DNA from: Pseudomonas sp. MN1F
Lineage (GTDB): Bacteria > Pseudomonadota > Gammaproteobacteria > Pseudomonadales > Pseudomonadaceae
Assembly: GCF_009391885.1 (NCBI RefSeq)
Contig: NZ_VZII01000041.1
Coordinates: forward strand, 62,001-126,000
Direction of reading: 5' to 3'
Length of the DNA stretch: 64,000 bases
Shown piece by piece: positions 25,807 through 34,645 of this stretch. Position 1 is the stretch's first letter. Each line of letters opens with the position of its first letter. The notes under the pieces were generated by a model. That model saw nothing but the letters and a program-made list of their open reading frames with translations, made no database searches and was not told the DNA's origin. Both the position numbers and the translations under genes were made by a program.

Positions 25807-26724
25807 TCAATCGACCTGCTTAAGCCAGGCCTGAATCTGCTCCAGCGTAGCAGTGGCCCCGCCACAAACCACTACCAGCACGTGCTGGTAGCTGGCCAGG
25901 GCAGCGGCTTCATAAGCCAGTGCCAATGCGGCGCCACATGCCGGCTCCACCAGCACCCGATGGTCCAGCAGGAACCGCTCGCAGGCCTCCAGCGCTGCCC
26001 GATCACTGACCAGGTGGCTTTGCACCGGATGCTGTCGGGTACAGGCCAGCGCCTGTTCGGCCACGCGCTTGGCGCCCAGCGAACTGGCCACCGAGGCGAT
26101 GCGTGGCAGCTCAACCGTGTGCCCGGCCTGCATGGCGGCATGCAGCGAAGCGGCCCCGGTGGTTTCCACCGCCAGCACCGGCACATCGCCCCAGCCATTG
26201 CGCTGCAAGCCCTCGACCACACCGCTGAGCAGGCCGCCGCCGCCCACCGACAGCACCACCGCACCCGGTTTGAACCCGCTCGCCGCCACTTCGTCGACCA
26301 GGCTGGCATGCCCGGCCCACAGCAGCGGGTCGTCGAACGGGTGGATGAAGGCATCGCCCGCACCGACCAGCGTCAGTGCCAACTCGTTGGCCTCTTGCCA
26401 TGAGCTGCCATGCACCACCACCTTGGCGTCTTCCAGGCGCAGCAGTTCCTTGGCCCGCTCGGTAGTGGTCTCAGGCACCACCACGGTCACCGGCACCCCC
26501 AGCTTGCGCCCGGCATAGGCCACGGCCAGCCCGGCATTGCCGCCCGACGAGGAGACGAAATGGCGCGCACCACGGGCGTGGTGCACCTCGCAGGCATGGC
26601 CGACCCCGCGCAGCTTGAACGAGCCGCACGGCTGCAGGGCATCGAGCTTGAGCCACACCGAACGGCCAACGGCCAGCGAAAGGGGGCGGGATTCGACGAG
26701 GGGCGTCTGGATATGGAGGGGCAT
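25807..26724 (-). CDS. PLP-dependent threonine/serine dehydratase-like protein
   Basis: A protein of 305 aa of fold-type II. PLP lysine in CGSFKLRGVGH, phosphate/substrate loop SSSGGNAGLAVAYAG, and glycine loop SVGGGGLLSGVVEGLQ. There is no C-terminal ACT domain, so it resembles catabolic or L-serine dehydratases. The ATG at 26724 with AAGG upstream is preferred over 26748. It probably deaminates serine or threonine to a 2-oxo acid. The exact substrate is uncertain. Confidence 0.82.
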   Translation of the reverse strand: MPLHIQTPLVESRPLSLAVGRSVWLKLDALQPCGSFKLRGVGHACEVHHARGARHFVSSSGGNAGLAVAYAGRKLGVPVTVVVPETTTERAKELLRLEDAKVVVHGSSWQEANELALTLVGAGDAFIHPFDDPLLWAGHASLVDEVAASGFKPGAVVLSVGGGGLLSGVVEGLQRNGWGDVPVLAVETTGAASLHAAMQAGHTVELPRIASVASSLGAKRVAEQALACTRQHPVQSHLVSDRAALEACERFLLDHRVLVEPACGAALALAYEAAALASYQHVLVVVCGGATATLEQIQAWLKQVD

Positions 26725-26810
26725 GAAAACCTTCTGATTGCGCAACACAAAGGAAGGATGTCATACCAGCTGGCCCCAGCGTCGGCAAGCCAACGATGGG
26801 GCCAGGATGC

Positions 26811-28514
26811 TCAGCCCAGGGGCGGCGTGCGCGGCGGTACCTTGCGGCGCGAGCCGGTCGCTTCAAAGGCCGCAGCAAAGCTCAGCAGCGCATTGTCGCT
26901 ATAGGCCTTGCCGGCAAAGGTCAGCCCCACCGGCATGCCGATGTCGGCCATCACGCCCATCGGCACGGTCACGGTCGGCACGCCCAGGTGGCGGATGGCC
27001 AGGTTGCCGTTGGCCACCCAGATGCCGTTGCTCCAGGCGATGTCGGCCGAGGCCGGGTTGACGTCGGCATCGGCCGGGCCCACATCGGCCACGGTCGGGA
27101 ACAGCACGGCGTCCAGGCCTTGCGCATCCATCCAGTCTTCGAGGTCCATCTTGCGGGTCTTTTCCAGCCCGCGCAGGCCATCGGGCAGGGTCTCGATCTG
27201 GTCCCAGGTCTTCAGGCCGCGCTTGGCCATGTTGACGTATTCGTCCATGCCGGCGGCCAGGTCGTCCTCACGGTTGGGCAGGGTGCCCGGGTCGTGCGGG
27301 AAGATCTGCGGGCCATCGACATCGGCCAGGCGGTTGAGCTGGGGGTCATCGTTGGCGCGCAGGAAGTCGTCGAAGGCCCAGCCCGACAGCTCCCACAGTT
27401 CGTCATGGAGGAATTCCTTGCTGACGATGCCACGGTTGTAGACAGTCGGCGCGCCTGGGCGGTCGCCCTCGCAGTTGGACACCAGCGGGAAGTCGACTTC
27501 CAGTACTTCGGCGCCGGCCGCTTCCAGGGCCTGGCGGGCCTGCTGCCACAGGGCGATGACGCTGTCACGGGTGATGATGCGCTGGCCGGTCGGGCCGCCA
27601 ATGCCTGGCTTCTCGGCGGTGCCGGCTTGGGCGTCGGCATTGATGTACATGCGCGGTACGCCAAAGCGCTTGCCCTTGAGCGAGCTGGCATCGACGGCCA
27701 GGTCCAGGTAGGAAGCCGGGCGCACGGAGGAGGCGGCCGGGATCGGTACCCACGGCTGCAGGCGCCACAGGTCGCCGCGCTTGTCGGCATCGTCGGCGAC
27801 TACCACGTCGAGGATTTCCAGCAGGTCGGCCATGGTCCGGGCATAGGGCACCACCACGTCCATGGTCGGGGTCAGCGGCCAGTTGCCACGTACCGAGATC
27901 ACGCCACGCGACGGGGTGTAGGCGCACAGACCGTTGTTCGAGGCAGGGCCACGACCACTCGACCAGGTTTCCTCGGCCAGGCCGAAGGCGCTGAAACTGG
28001 CGGCGGTGGCGGTACCGGCGCCGTTGGACGAGCCAGAGGCAAATGGTGCGGTCAGGTACTGGGCGTTGTACGGGCTTTCGGCGCGGCCGTAGACACCACG
28101 CTGCATGCCGCCATTGGCCATCGGTGGCATGTTGGTCTTGCCCAGGCACACGGCCCCGGCGGCGCGCAGGCGCTCGATGGTGAAGGCGTCGCGCTGGGCG
28201 ACCAGGTCCTTGAACGCCGGGCTGCCGGAGGCGGCAGTCAGGCCCTTGACCAGGTAGCTGTCCTTGGCGGTGTAGGGGATGCCGTCCAGCGGGCTCAGGG
28301 TCTGGCCCTTGGCGCGGCGGGCGTCGGAGGCCTCGGCCTCCTTGAGCGCTTCAGGGTTGCGCACGACCACGGCGTTCAGCGCGGTGGCGGTGTCGGCTCC
28401 ATCGTAGGCATCGATGCGCGCCAGGTAGGCCTTGACCAGCTCGACTGCCGTCGTGCGGCCCGTTTCGAGTGCGTCGCGCAGCTCGGCAATGGAAACCTCG
28501 GTTACCTCGATCAT
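26811..28514 (-). CDS. Amidase (amidase-signature family)
   Basis: A protein of 567 aa. The Ser-cisSer-Lys triad region is visible: Lys in GIPYTAKDSYLVKG, the Gly/Ser-rich FASGSSNGAGTATAASFSAF, and the nucleophile region FGLAEETWSSGRGPASNNG, followed by TPSRGVISVRGNWPLTPTMD. The ATG at 28514 gives the family-like N-terminus IEVTEVSIAELRDALETGRT. The longer reading to 28997 runs through the terminator and the GST gene. It hydrolyses an amide, substrate unknown. Confidence 0.86.
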   Translation of the reverse strand: MIEVTEVSIAELRDALETGRTTAVELVKAYLARIDAYDGADTATALNAVVVRNPEALKEAEASDARRAKGQTLSPLDGIPYTAKDSYLVKGLTAASGSPAFKDLVAQRDAFTIERLRAAGAVCLGKTNMPPMANGGMQRGVYGRAESPYNAQYLTAPFASGSSNGAGTATAASFSAFGLAEETWSSGRGPASNNGLCAYTPSRGVISVRGNWPLTPTMDVVVPYARTMADLLEILDVVVADDADKRGDLWRLQPWVPIPAASSVRPASYLDLAVDASSLKGKRFGVPRMYINADAQAGTAEKPGIGGPTGQRIITRDSVIALWQQARQALEAAGAEVLEVDFPLVSNCEGDRPGAPTVYNRGIVSKEFLHDELWELSGWAFDDFLRANDDPQLNRLADVDGPQIFPHDPGTLPNREDDLAAGMDEYVNMAKRGLKTWDQIETLPDGLRGLEKTRKMDLEDWMDAQGLDAVLFPTVADVGPADADVNPASADIAWSNGIWVANGNLAIRHLGVPTVTVPMGVMADIGMPVGLTFAGKAYSDNALLSFAAAFEATGSRRKVPPRTPPLG

Positions 28515-28623
28515 GCTTTCACCAAAATTTGTGCAGGTTGGGGCTAGTGCGAGGAGTGTACAAGAAGGGATCAGGGCTGGGAGGTTTGCGCGGGAGAAAT
28601 GGTTTTTTGCAACGGGGCATTGT

Positions 28624-28644
28624 CGGGGCCGCGCAGCGGCCCCG
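28624..28644 (-). terminator. Hairpin after the YghU-like gene
   Basis: CGGGGCCGC-GCA-GCGGCCCCG, a perfect 9-bp stem, lies 6 bp downstream of the GST stop on the minus strand. The same stem with loop AAA occurs at 33827-33847. Confidence 0.6.
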
Positions 28645-28650
28645 ATAGCC

Positions 28651-29490
28651 TCAATCCAGGTCGGCCGCCGAGTGCCGCTCGGGCACCTGGCTGGCTTCAT
28701 CGCCCCAGGTGCGGTTGACCCGGGTGCCACGCTGCACGGCCGGGCGCTGGGCAATTTCTTCGGCCCAGCGCTGCACCTGTGGGTATTCATCCACCGCCAG
28801 GAACTCGGCCGCACCATACAGGTTGCCGCGCACCAGTTGGCCATACCACGGCCATACGGCGATATCGGCGATGCTGTATTCGTCGCCTCCAAGGTAGCGG
28901 CTGACCGCCAGGCGGCGCTCCAGCACGTCGAGTTGGCGCTTGGCTTCCATGGTGAAGCGGTTGATGGCGTATTCGAACTTCTCCGGCGCGTACACATAGA
29001 AGTGGCCGAAGCCGCCGCCCAGGTAAGGCGCGGAGCCCATCTGCCAGAACAGCCAGTTCAGGGTTTCGGTGCGTGCGGCCGCTGCCTTGGGCAGGAAGGC
29101 GCCGAACTTTTCCGCCAGGTGCAGCAGGATCGAACCAGACTCGAACACCCGCACTGGCGGCTCGACGCTGCGGTCGAGCAGGGCGGGGATCTTCGAGTTG
29201 GGGTTGACCTCGACGAAGCCACTGGAGAACTGCTCGCCGTCACCGATGCGGATCAGCCAGGCATCGTATTCGGCGCCGCTGTGGCCCTGAGCGAGCAGTT
29301 CTTCGAGCAGGATGGTGACCTTGACGCCGTTGGGGGTGGCCAGGGAGTACAGCTGCAGCGGGTGCTTGCCGACGGGCAGGTCCTTGTCATGGGTCGGCCC
29401 GGCGATCGGCCGGTTGATGCTGGCGAACTGGCCACCGGACGCGGCTTCGTTGCGCCAGACCTTGGGCGGGATGTAGGGGGGCTTGCTCAT
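28651..29490 (-). CDS. yghU: YghU-type glutathione S-transferase / disulfide-bond oxidoreductase
   Basis: A protein of 279 aa. The thioredoxin-like domain (about 45-130) has SLATPNGVKVTILLEELL and NPNSKIPALLDRS and ends ESGSILLHLAEKFG. The helical GST C-domain follows (LNWLFWQMGSAPYLGGGFGHFY). The N-terminal extension PPYIPPKVW and the T-P-N-G motif are typical of YghU/Ure2p-like enzymes that reduce disulfides with two glutathiones. The ATG at 29490 has AGGAGAA upstream. Confidence 0.88.
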   Translation of the reverse strand: MSKPPYIPPKVWRNEAASGGQFASINRPIAGPTHDKDLPVGKHPLQLYSLATPNGVKVTILLEELLAQGHSGAEYDAWLIRIGDGEQFSSGFVEVNPNSKIPALLDRSVEPPVRVFESGSILLHLAEKFGAFLPKAAAARTETLNWLFWQMGSAPYLGGGFGHFYVYAPEKFEYAINRFTMEAKRQLDVLERRLAVSRYLGGDEYSIADIAVWPWYGQLVRGNLYGAAEFLAVDEYPQVQRWAEEIAQRPAVQRGTRVNRTWGDEASQVPERHSAADLD

Positions 29491-29622
29491 GCAGAGGTTC
29501 TCCTTGGAAAGCGCGAAAGCGTCCACGCAAAGGCGTGGACTTGCATCTATGCCATGGGTTCGGAGAAAAGCGCAAATGCATTGGGCGCGGGCGTCAGCTG
29601 CAAGGTGCGTTGGCCAAGTGGC

Positions 29623-29937
29623 TCACCAGGGCCACAGTTGCGCTGCGATCAGGCGGTCGTATGAAAGGCTGCAGCGGGTGCCGGAAGGGGTGCGGTAGTG
29701 GACGCGTCGGTCGGCGGCATCGACATGCGAGGTGGTGCCTTGGACCAGGCACAGGTTGCCGTGATCGAACGGCTGCTGCAGGCCAGTCTGGGGGGCCAGC
29801 AAGGTCACCTGGGCACCCTTCTGGCCTTGCAGGTTCAGTTGCCGAATGGCGCTCAGTGCGCTCCATGGGCCGGCGATGCCGGTGCCAATGATCAGGATAT
29901 TGTTCAACGTTGTGCTCCTGGAAAGTCCGAAAGACAC
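29623..29937 (-). pseudogene. Remnant of an NDH-2-like FAD/NAD(P) oxidoreductase
   Basis: A 104-codon frame with NNILIIGTGIAGPWSALSAI (the FAD-binding start of NAD(P)/FAD-dependent oxidoreductases) and VTLLAPQ. It then passes almost directly to a segment like the middle of the first FAD domain (HVDAADRRVHYRTPSGT, LSYDRLIAAQ) and stops. The full family is about 400 aa, so most of the protein is missing, with an internal deletion as well. It lies between the GST and XRE genes on the same strand. A functional small protein is unlikely. Confidence 0.7.
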
Positions 29938-29989
29938 AGTAGACCGTAATTGCAGGCAACGATGTTACGGGGCCAGCTGGCAGATCTTT

Positions 29990-30592
29990 TCAAAATGTTG
30001 GCGGGGTGATGACCCAGATCACCACGGCATCCACTTCGCCAGGGTTGCCGTAACGGTGCGGCTCCTGGCTGGAGAAACTGAAACTGTCGCCTTCGCCCAG
30101 CAGGAAGTGGCGTTCACCCACCCACACCTCGAAGCTACCCGAGAGCACATAGCCCGCTTCGTCACCTTCATGGCTATAGCTCTGCTGGCTGTAGGTGCCT
30201 GGCGGAAAGCGCGAGTGCAGCATCTCGAGCTGGCGGTTGGGTTGCGGGGTCAGCAACTGGTCGACGATGCCGTCCTCGTAATGCACGCTCAGCCGGCTGT
30301 TGCGCCGCACCACGTAACCCTGGTCTTCGGGGGCGGTGGTGGCTTCGCTGGCGAAGAACCACTGGATAGTCACACCGAGGCTGCGGGCAATGTTGAACAG
30401 CGCCGGGATCGACGGGTATGACAGGTTGCGCTCCAGCTGGCTGATGTAGCCGGCGGTCAGCTCGCTGTGCGCCGCCAGCTCCGCCAGGGTCATGCCGCGG
30501 CGCTTGCGCAGGCCGCGGATGCGGCCACCGAGAAACTGCGGCGCGCTGCCGCCGTCTTCGGCGGCGGGCGGTAACTGGGGTTGTTGGCTCAT
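29990..30592 (-). CDS. XRE-family regulator with C-terminal cupin
   Basis: A protein of 200 aa. The HTH domain is at about 24-80 (IRGLRKRRGMTLAELAAHSE, YISQLERNLSYPSIPALFNI), and the cupin_2 domain at about 125-195 (SHEGDEAGYVLSGSFEVWVG, GDSFSFSSQEPHRYGNPG). Such proteins regulate amino-acid, polyamine or amine catabolism and sense a small molecule in the cupin. It is 39 bp downstream of the FMN/FeS oxidoreductase on the same strand, which is its most likely target. Confidence 0.87.
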   Translation of the reverse strand: MSQQPQLPPAAEDGGSAPQFLGGRIRGLRKRRGMTLAELAAHSELTAGYISQLERNLSYPSIPALFNIARSLGVTIQWFFASEATTAPEDQGYVVRRNSRLSVHYEDGIVDQLLTPQPNRQLEMLHSRFPPGTYSQQSYSHEGDEAGYVLSGSFEVWVGERHFLLGEGDSFSFSSQEPHRYGNPGEVDAVVIWVITPPTF

Positions 30593-30631
30593 GCGCTTCG
30601 GTCCATCGGGAAAGCCGCAGTATGGCCAGGC

Positions 30632-32584
30632 TCAGAGCGCCCAGGCAACAGTCAGGCCGTCGTGGATGGCCTCTTCGGCTGTGCGTGGGGCCAGGCAGTC
30701 ACCGATGCGCCGCACCTCCACCAGGCCTGCCAGTTCTGCTGCCAGGGTGTCCTGAGGTTGGTGGCCGAGGCACAGCACCAGGGTGTCGATACCTTCGAAG
30801 ATCATCGGCTCGCCGCTGGCGGTGTGTTGCAGGTAGACGGTGTTGTCGTCGCAGCCGTACAGGCGGGCATACGGCGTGATGGGGATGCCCAGACGGTGCA
30901 GTTCGCCGGCCATCTGGTCGCGGACGTACAGCGGCAAGGTTTCGCCGCAGTGGGTGCCGTTCACCGCCAGTTGCACCTGGTGGCCGGCGCGCACCAGGCG
31001 CTCGGCGATGCCGGGGCCGATCCAGTCGCAGCGCCAGTCGATCACCAGCACCGAGCGGCCGAGGATGGCCTCATTGCGCAGGACCTGCCAGGCATCCACC
31101 ACCTGCAGCTCGCCGCTGCGTTCGAACGATGGCCAGTAGGGCGTGGCGCCGGTGGCGGCAATCACCAGGTCGGGGTGTTCGCGTTCGACCAGGGCGCGGT
31201 CGACACGCGTATTACGTACTACGCGTACGCCGGCCAGTTCCATCTCACGCTGCAGGTTGGTGCTGGCGCCGCCGAATTCGCTGCGCCGGGGCAGCAGCTG
31301 GGCGAGCTGTATCTGGCCGCCGAGTTGTGTACTGGCTTCGTACAGCGTGACCTCATGCCCACGGGCGGCGGCAACGGCTGCAGCCTTCATGCCGGCGGGC
31401 CCACCACCCGCGACCAGGATGCGCTTGCGCGCGGTAGCGGGGGCAGCGTGTTGGTACTGCAATTCGCGCCCGGTTTCCGGGTGTTGGATACAGGAGATCG
31501 GCAGCCCCCGATGGAAGTGGCCGATGCAGGCCTGGTTGCAGGCAATGCAGGCGCGCACGTCCTCGACCTGGCCACGCTCGGTCTTGGCTGGCATCTGCGG
31601 GTCGCAGATCAGCGCGCGGGTCATGCCACACACATCGGCCTGGCCACGGGCCAGGATCAGCTCGGCTTCCTGCGGCTGGTTGATGCGCCCGGTGACGAAC
31701 AGCGGGATGTCCAGGTGCTGCTTGAAGGTGCCGGCCTCGCGCGCCAGGTAGGCCGGAGCGATGGCCATTGGCGGCACGATATGCACGGCGCCGCCCAGCG
31801 ACGCCGAGGTGCCGGCGACGATGTGCAGGTAGTCGACCTGGTCTTGCAGGGCCTGGGCGGCGGCGAGCGATTCGTCTTCGCTCAGGCCGTCGCTGTCGCG
31901 CTCATCGGCGCTGATGCGCAGGCCGACGATGAACTGCTCGTCGGTGGCCGCCCTGACTGCTGCCAGCACTTCACGCAAAAAGCGCAGGCGCTGTTCCAGT
32001 TCGCCGTTGTAGCCGTCGTTGCGCTGGTTGACCCGCGGGTTGAGGAACTGCGCCGGCAGGTAGCCATGGCTGGCCACCACCTCGACACCGTCCAGGCCGG
32101 CCTGGTGCAGGCGCCGGGCGGCGCTGGCATAGCCCTGGACGATCTCGTCGATCATCGCCTGGTCCAGCGCCCGCGGCATCACCCGGAAGCGCTCGTTGGG
32201 CACCGACGAGGCCGAGTAAGCGACCGCCAGCAGGCCGTCCGCCGACTCCATGATCTCCCGCCCTGGGTGGAACAATTGCGACAGCACTACCGTGTCATGG
32301 GCATGGCAGGCCTCGGCCAGGCGCCGGTAGCCGTCTATGCAGGCGTCGTCGGTGGCCATCAGCACATGCGAGGTGTAGCGCGCACTGTCATGCACCCCGG
32401 CCACCTGCAGCACGATCAGGCCGACGCCGCCGGCGGCGCGGGCGCGCTGGTAGGCGATGAGCTTGTCGTTGACCAGGTTGTCGGTGGGCAGGCAGGTGTC
32501 GTGGCCGGTCGACATGATGCGGTTCTTCAGGCGTTTGCCGCGGATCTGCAGCGGTTCGAAGAGGTGGGCGAAGGCGGTCGTCAT
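30632..32584 (-). CDS. NADH:flavin oxidoreductase, FMN/4Fe-4S/FAD demethylase type
   Basis: A protein of 650 aa. An N-terminal OYE TIM barrel with FMN (about 1-360; SHGYLPAQFLNPRVNQRNDGYNG is the family hallmark) is followed by the 4Fe-4S cysteines (CIACNQACIGHFHRG ... SCIQ). An FAD/NAD domain (KRILVAGGGPAGMKAAAVAA) comes last. The closest characterised relatives are dimethylglycine demethylase subunit DgcA, N-methylproline demethylase and 2,4-dienoyl-CoA reductase. TGHDTCLPTDNLVNDKLIAY looks more like the amine demethylases. The substrate is open. It is divergent from the substrate-binding protein gene. Confidence 0.85.
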   Translation of the reverse strand: MTTAFAHLFEPLQIRGKRLKNRIMSTGHDTCLPTDNLVNDKLIAYQRARAAGGVGLIVLQVAGVHDSARYTSHVLMATDDACIDGYRRLAEACHAHDTVVLSQLFHPGREIMESADGLLAVAYSASSVPNERFRVMPRALDQAMIDEIVQGYASAARRLHQAGLDGVEVVASHGYLPAQFLNPRVNQRNDGYNGELEQRLRFLREVLAAVRAATDEQFIVGLRISADERDSDGLSEDESLAAAQALQDQVDYLHIVAGTSASLGGAVHIVPPMAIAPAYLAREAGTFKQHLDIPLFVTGRINQPQEAELILARGQADVCGMTRALICDPQMPAKTERGQVEDVRACIACNQACIGHFHRGLPISCIQHPETGRELQYQHAAPATARKRILVAGGGPAGMKAAAVAAARGHEVTLYEASTQLGGQIQLAQLLPRRSEFGGASTNLQREMELAGVRVVRNTRVDRALVEREHPDLVIAATGATPYWPSFERSGELQVVDAWQVLRNEAILGRSVLVIDWRCDWIGPGIAERLVRAGHQVQLAVNGTHCGETLPLYVRDQMAGELHRLGIPITPYARLYGCDDNTVYLQHTASGEPMIFEGIDTLVLCLGHQPQDTLAAELAGLVEVRRIGDCLAPRTAEEAIHDGLTVAWAL

Positions 32585-32772
32585 GCGGGCGGCTCCGGTG
32601 CGGTGCTGTTCTTGTTTTTCTCATGAAAGTGTAGCGCTAGTAAAAAATCAACTTGTTTTTTTACTGGTGCCCAACTAGCTTTTTCCCAGCCACGGCAGTG
32701 GCGCGTGACCTCACTACAACAAGAAACGGGCCTTCGAGCTAACGCGCGGCGGTACCGACAGGAGGCAACTCG

Positions 32773-33816
32773 ATGCAGGCATTCCCTCGCAGTACCGGCC
32801 TTTGCGCAGCGCTGCTGGCCTTGGGCCTGGGCAGTGCGCAAGCGGCGCCGCAGATGGTCGTGGTCGGCTATGGCGGCGCCGGTCAGAAAGCCCAGGATGT
32901 GGCGATCTTCCAGCCTTTCAGCGCCCAGGACGGCAGCCAGTTGATCCAGAGCGAATACAACGGCGAGATGGCGCGCATCCAGGTGATGGCCGATACCGGC
33001 AATGTCGACTGGGACGTGGTGCAGATAGAGGGGCCGGACCTGATGCGCGGCTGCGACGAAGGCATCTACGAGCACCTCGACTGGCAGCGCCTGGGGCATG
33101 CCGCCGAACTGATCCCCGCTGCCGCCCAGGATTGCGGCTCGGCGGCGCTGGTGTGGAGCGTGGCGATTGCCTACGACCGTGACAAGCTGGCCCAGGCGCC
33201 GACCTCATGGGCCGACTTCTGGAACGTGCAGAAGTACCCGGGCAAGCGCGGCCTGCGCAAGCGCGCGGTGTACAACCTGGAATTTGCCTTGCTGGCCGAC
33301 GGGGTCAAGGTCGATGACGTGTACAAGGTGCTGTCGACCCCGGCGGGTGTCGAGCGCGCCTTTGCCAAGCTCACCGAACTCAAGCCGTATATCCAGTGGT
33401 GGGATGCCGGCGCGCAACCGGCGCAGTGGCTGACGGCGGGCGATGTGGTGATGACCTCGACCTACAGCGGCCGCATCGCCGTGGCCGCGCAGCAAGGCAG
33501 CCCGCTGGCGGTGGTCTGGCCTGGCAGCCTGTATGGCATGGACTACTGGGCGATCATCAAGGGCTCGAAGCATGTCGATCAGGCCAAACGCTTGATCAGC
33601 TACGCCAACCAGCCGGATACCCAGGTGCGTTACGTCGAGCAGATCCCTTATGGGCCGACCAATACCCAGGCGGCGGCAAGGCTTGACCCGTCGCTGGCCA
33701 GCTGGGTGCCGACCTCGCCGGAGAACCTGCAGGGCGCTTTGGCGATGAATGTGGAGTTCTGGGTCGATCACGGCGAAGAGCTGGAACAGCGCTTCAATGC
33801 CTGGGCCAGCAAATGA
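32773..33816 (+). CDS. Periplasmic ABC substrate-binding protein (polyamine/opine type), orphan
   Basis: A protein of 347 aa with a signal peptide ending SAQA at about residue 24 and a PotD-like bacterial SBP fold (VVVGYGGAGQKAQDVAIFQP, DWDVVQIEGPDLMRGCDEG, VMTSTYSGRIAVAAQQGSPL). GGAGG precedes the ATG. No permease or ATPase gene is nearby, so it either uses a transporter encoded elsewhere or is a binding sensor. It is divergent from the demethylase-type oxidoreductase and followed by an aldolase. Confidence 0.85.
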   Translation: MQAFPRSTGLCAALLALGLGSAQAAPQMVVVGYGGAGQKAQDVAIFQPFSAQDGSQLIQSEYNGEMARIQVMADTGNVDWDVVQIEGPDLMRGCDEGIYEHLDWQRLGHAAELIPAAAQDCGSAALVWSVAIAYDRDKLAQAPTSWADFWNVQKYPGKRGLRKRAVYNLEFALLADGVKVDDVYKVLSTPAGVERAFAKLTELKPYIQWWDAGAQPAQWLTAGDVVMTSTYSGRIAVAAQQGSPLAVVWPGSLYGMDYWAIIKGSKHVDQAKRLISYANQPDTQVRYVEQIPYGPTNTQAAARLDPSLASWVPTSPENLQGALAMNVEFWVDHGEELEQRFNAWASK

Positions 33817-33826
33817 TGTAGTTTGT

Positions 33827-33847
33827 CGGGGCCGCAAAGCGGCCCCG
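33827..33847 (+). terminator. Hairpin between SBP and aldolase genes
   Basis: CGGGGCCGC-AAA-GCGGCCCCG, a perfect 9-bp stem with no U tract, lies 11 bp after the SBP stop. It may attenuate the downstream aldolase gene. The same stem is used at 28624-28644. Confidence 0.5.
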
Positions 33848-33868
33848 AATGCCAACAGGAGAACAACA

Positions 33869-34624
33869 ATGACTGCCACGGAACAGACCCTGCGCCAGCA
33901 ACTGGCCGCCTGCTATCGGCTGATTGCCCATTTCCGCATGTCGGACCTGATCTTCACCCATATTTCCCTGCGCCTGCCGGGCCCCGAGCACCATTTCCTG
34001 ATCAATCCCTATGGGCTGCTGTTCGATGAAATCACCGCCTCCAGCCTGGTGAAAATCGACCTGCAAGGCCGGCCGGTGGCGCCCAGCGAATACCCGGTCA
34101 ACCCGGCCGGCTTCGTCATCCACAGCGCCATCCATGCCGCCCGGGAGGACGCCCAGTGCGTGTTGCACACCCACACCCGCGCCGGTTGCGCGGTGGCGGC
34201 GCTGGAGTGCGGGTTGCTGCCGGTCAACCAGATGTCGATGGAATTCCATGGCAAGGTCGCCTACCACGCCTATGAAGGCATCGCGCTTGACCTGGACGAG
34301 CAGCAGCGGCTGGTGGCCGACCTGGGCGACAAGCCGGTGATGATCCTGCGTAACCATGGCTTGCTGACCACCGGGCGCTCGGTGGCCGAGGCGTTCCTGC
34401 GCATGTATTACCTGGAAAAGGCCTGTGACATTCAGCTGGCGGCGCAGAGTGCTGGGCAGCTGGTGTTGCCGTCGGAGGCGGTGTGCGCGCATACCGAGCG
34501 GCAGTTCAATGAACCGATGCGCGGGCTAAAGCCGGGCGAGCTGAGCGACCCGGATGCGCTGCAGCTGGCGTGGGCGGCTTTGTTGCGAATGCTGGAGCGA
34601 GTCGCCCCTGGCTATCGCGACTGA
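33869..34624 (+). CDS. Class II aldolase/adducin-domain protein
   Basis: A protein of 251 aa. Zinc-binding histidines are visible in CVLHTHTRAGCAVAAL (HTH) and ILRNHGLLTTGRSVAEAF (NHG). The upstream GTG-initiated reading at 33749 is rejected because AGGAG directly precedes the ATG at 33869. Members cleave or epimerise phosphorylated sugars or decarboxylate acids. The substrate is unknown. It is on the same strand as the SBP, 52 bp later, separated by the hairpin. Confidence 0.85.
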   Translation: MTATEQTLRQQLAACYRLIAHFRMSDLIFTHISLRLPGPEHHFLINPYGLLFDEITASSLVKIDLQGRPVAPSEYPVNPAGFVIHSAIHAAREDAQCVLHTHTRAGCAVAALECGLLPVNQMSMEFHGKVAYHAYEGIALDLDEQQRLVADLGDKPVMILRNHGLLTTGRSVAEAFLRMYYLEKACDIQLAAQSAGQLVLPSEAVCAHTERQFNEPMRGLKPGELSDPDALQLAWAALLRMLERVAPGYRD

Positions 34625-34645
34625 CAGCCGCCCGCCTGGCGGCAA

